Source: an uncultured Methylococcaceae bacterium
GTDB taxonomy: Bacteria; Pseudomonadota; Gammaproteobacteria; Methylococcales; Methylococcaceae
Reading direction: 5' to 3'
NCBI GenBank assembly: GCA_903910005.1
Contig: CAIVXW010000192.1
Coordinates: forward strand, 1 to 5,880
Length of the DNA stretch: 5,880 nucleotides
The notes below the pieces were generated by a model, which was given only the letters and a program-made list of their open reading frames with translations, searched no databases and was not told where the DNA came from. Shown here piece after piece: positions 4,801 through 5,880 of this stretch. The position numbers were made by a program, and so were the translations under genes. Position 1 is the stretch's first letter; each line of letters begins with the position of its first letter.

Positions 4801-5878
4801 CAAGCAGTTGATCCCACAACCCCATGACCGTGTTCACGCCGTAGCGATCGGTGATGGCGCGGGCTGCCTGTCCCAGTCGCTGTCGTTCTGCCGGTGCCTG
4901 CATCAGGCCGCGCAGACCCGCAGCCAGGGCCTGCGGATCGTTCACTGGCACCAGCACGCCGTCGATGCCATCCCGGATGATGTCACCCGGCCCGGTCGGG
5001 CAATCGGCGGCAACCACCGGCAGCCCCGCCGCCATGGCTTCACACAGTGCCATGGGAAAGCCTTCATAACGGGAAGACAAAACGAACAGGTCGGCATCCT
5101 GCAACCAGGTCTCAGGCTGTCTGACGATGCCGCACCACTCAACCCGGTCAGCAATACCCAGGCACTCGGCCAGAGCCTGCAGCGATTGGCGTTGCGGGCC
5201 GTCTCCCAGGATGGTCAATATCCAGTCAGGAAATGCATCACGCAATGCGGCAAAGGCCGTCAGCAGCAGATCAAACCCCTTCTGCTCAACCAGTCGGCCC
5301 ATGGCAAGCAACCGATAAAACGGGCGCGGACAGGAGGGGAGGGGACTTGGCGGTGCTGGCAGTATCGGGTTTGGCAGGACCCGGCAGCGGGGATGGAGGG
5401 AGCGCGGAAAATAGTCCCGGGCCCGTTCGGTCAGCACCACCACCTGATCAGCCAGTGGATAAACCCGATGCCGGAGTGCGACCCAGACCGGTTTAAGCGG
5501 ATAGCGGGCCGGATCAATATGCTCGACCACAATCACGGGCAGATTGAGACCACGACTGGCCAGCAGGGTCAGCACGTTGGTGCTGTCCAGAAAACTGATG
5601 ACCACGGCCGGGGCTTCTTCGCGCAAGGCCCGGCGCAATACCCGCAAACGCTGCAAATTGTTGAACAATGCATCAAGCGGAGTGGTCGAGTCGGCCAGCA
5701 GACCCAGGCAGCGGTGATGAACACCGGGATGCAGTTCGAAAAAAGGCGGCTGGCTGCCATCATCCAGACTCAGCAGGGTGACGGTCTGGCCGAGAGCGGC
5801 CCAATGATTGGCCATGATGGACATGACCCGTTCGGCCCCCCCGGCGGTCAGGGCCGGAATAATCAGAACCCGCTTCAT
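4784..5878 (-). CDS. Glycosyltransferase family 4 (GT-B fold)
   Basis: This 364-residue enzyme would transfer a sugar from a nucleotide-sugar donor onto a growing glycan, probably for lipopolysaccharide, capsule or another surface polysaccharide; donor and acceptor cannot be told. The N-terminal acceptor half (1-170) starts with MKRVLIIPALTAGGAERVMS, whose GGAER (13-17) is common in the PglH/PglJ-like branch. The C-terminal donor half has GRLVEQKGFD (194-203, with R195 and K200 at the expected phosphate-binding positions), GDGP (225-228) and SSRYEGFPMALCEAMA (268-283), holding the EX7E pair E272/E280. No signal peptide or membrane segment is apparent, so it likely acts at the cytoplasmic membrane face. 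The length is normal and the gene looks complete. Its first bases read ATGA, so an upstream gene could end in TGA inside the start codon, but that gene would lie beyond the window. Confidence 0.93.
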   Translation of the reverse strand: MKRVLIIPALTAGGAERVMSIMANHWAALGQTVTLLSLDDGSQPPFFELHPGVHHRCLGLLADSTTPLDALFNNLQRLRVLRRALREEAPAVVISFLDSTNVLTLLASRGLNLPVIVVEHIDPARYPLKPVWVALRHRVYPLADQVVVLTERARDYFPRSLHPRCRVLPNPILPAPPSPLPSCPRPFYRLLAMGRLVEQKGFDLLLTAFAALRDAFPDWILTILGDGPQRQSLQALAECLGIADRVEWCGIVRQPETWLQDADLFVLSSRYEGFPMALCEAMAAGLPVVAADCPTGPGDIIRDGIDGVLVPVNDPQALAAGLRGLMQAPAERQRLGQAARAITDRYGVNTVMGLWDQLLADHGS

Positions 5879-5880
5879 GA

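Noticed and set aside
4732..4803. Upstream in-frame ATG for the EVE protein at 4803
   Set aside because: It would overlap the glycosyltransferase end by 20 bp and add residues unrelated to the family, which begins at MxYWLMKSEP.

Overview
The window looks like chromosomal DNA from a GC-rich Gammaproteobacterium; the order cannot be fixed from the sequence alone. The reasons are a TalB-type transaldolase close to the Escherichia coli enzyme, a standard proteobacterial EVE-domain protein, a PilB/GspE-type ATPase and an integron integrase of the IntI family. There are five well supported genes. No tRNA, rRNA, CRISPR array or transposase was seen.

Left part (1-1254): the intI end of an integron. 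A complete integrase gene (241-1254, +) keeps all its catalytic residues. Upstream of it is a compact control region. It has a promoter facing intI (181-209, +) and a promoter facing away from it (150-178, -), with -35 boxes only 2 bp apart. A core site matching the integron consensus GTTRRRY lies at 109-103 (-). The gene cassettes, if any, would lie to the left of base 1. A ribosome-binding-like AGGG and an ATG are placed so that the G of the ATG is also the G of the core site. The promoter facing left could therefore drive both transcription and translation of whatever cassette is inserted. Two hairpins followed by T-tracts (138-171 on +, 66-26 on -) flank this site.

Middle (1255-2542): a 222-bp intergenic region with candidate promoters leads into a single transaldolase gene (1477-2457, +), which ends at a strong rho-independent terminator (2500-2539). 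This is housekeeping pentose phosphate metabolism and marks where the integron platform meets ordinary chromosome.

Right part (2543-5880): three minus-strand genes in the order glycosyltransferase family 4 -> EVE-domain protein -> PilB/GspE-type secretion ATPase, closely spaced and convergent with tal. The glycosyltransferase begins with an ATGA that could overlap the stop of a further upstream gene beyond the right edge. The ATPase has all its nucleotide-binding motifs and a four-cysteine zinc site, but none of its usual pilus or type II secretion partners lie next to it.

The most interesting part is the 100-240 bp control region: it looks like a built-in choice between making integrase and expressing cassettes, with a start codon lying on the recombination point.
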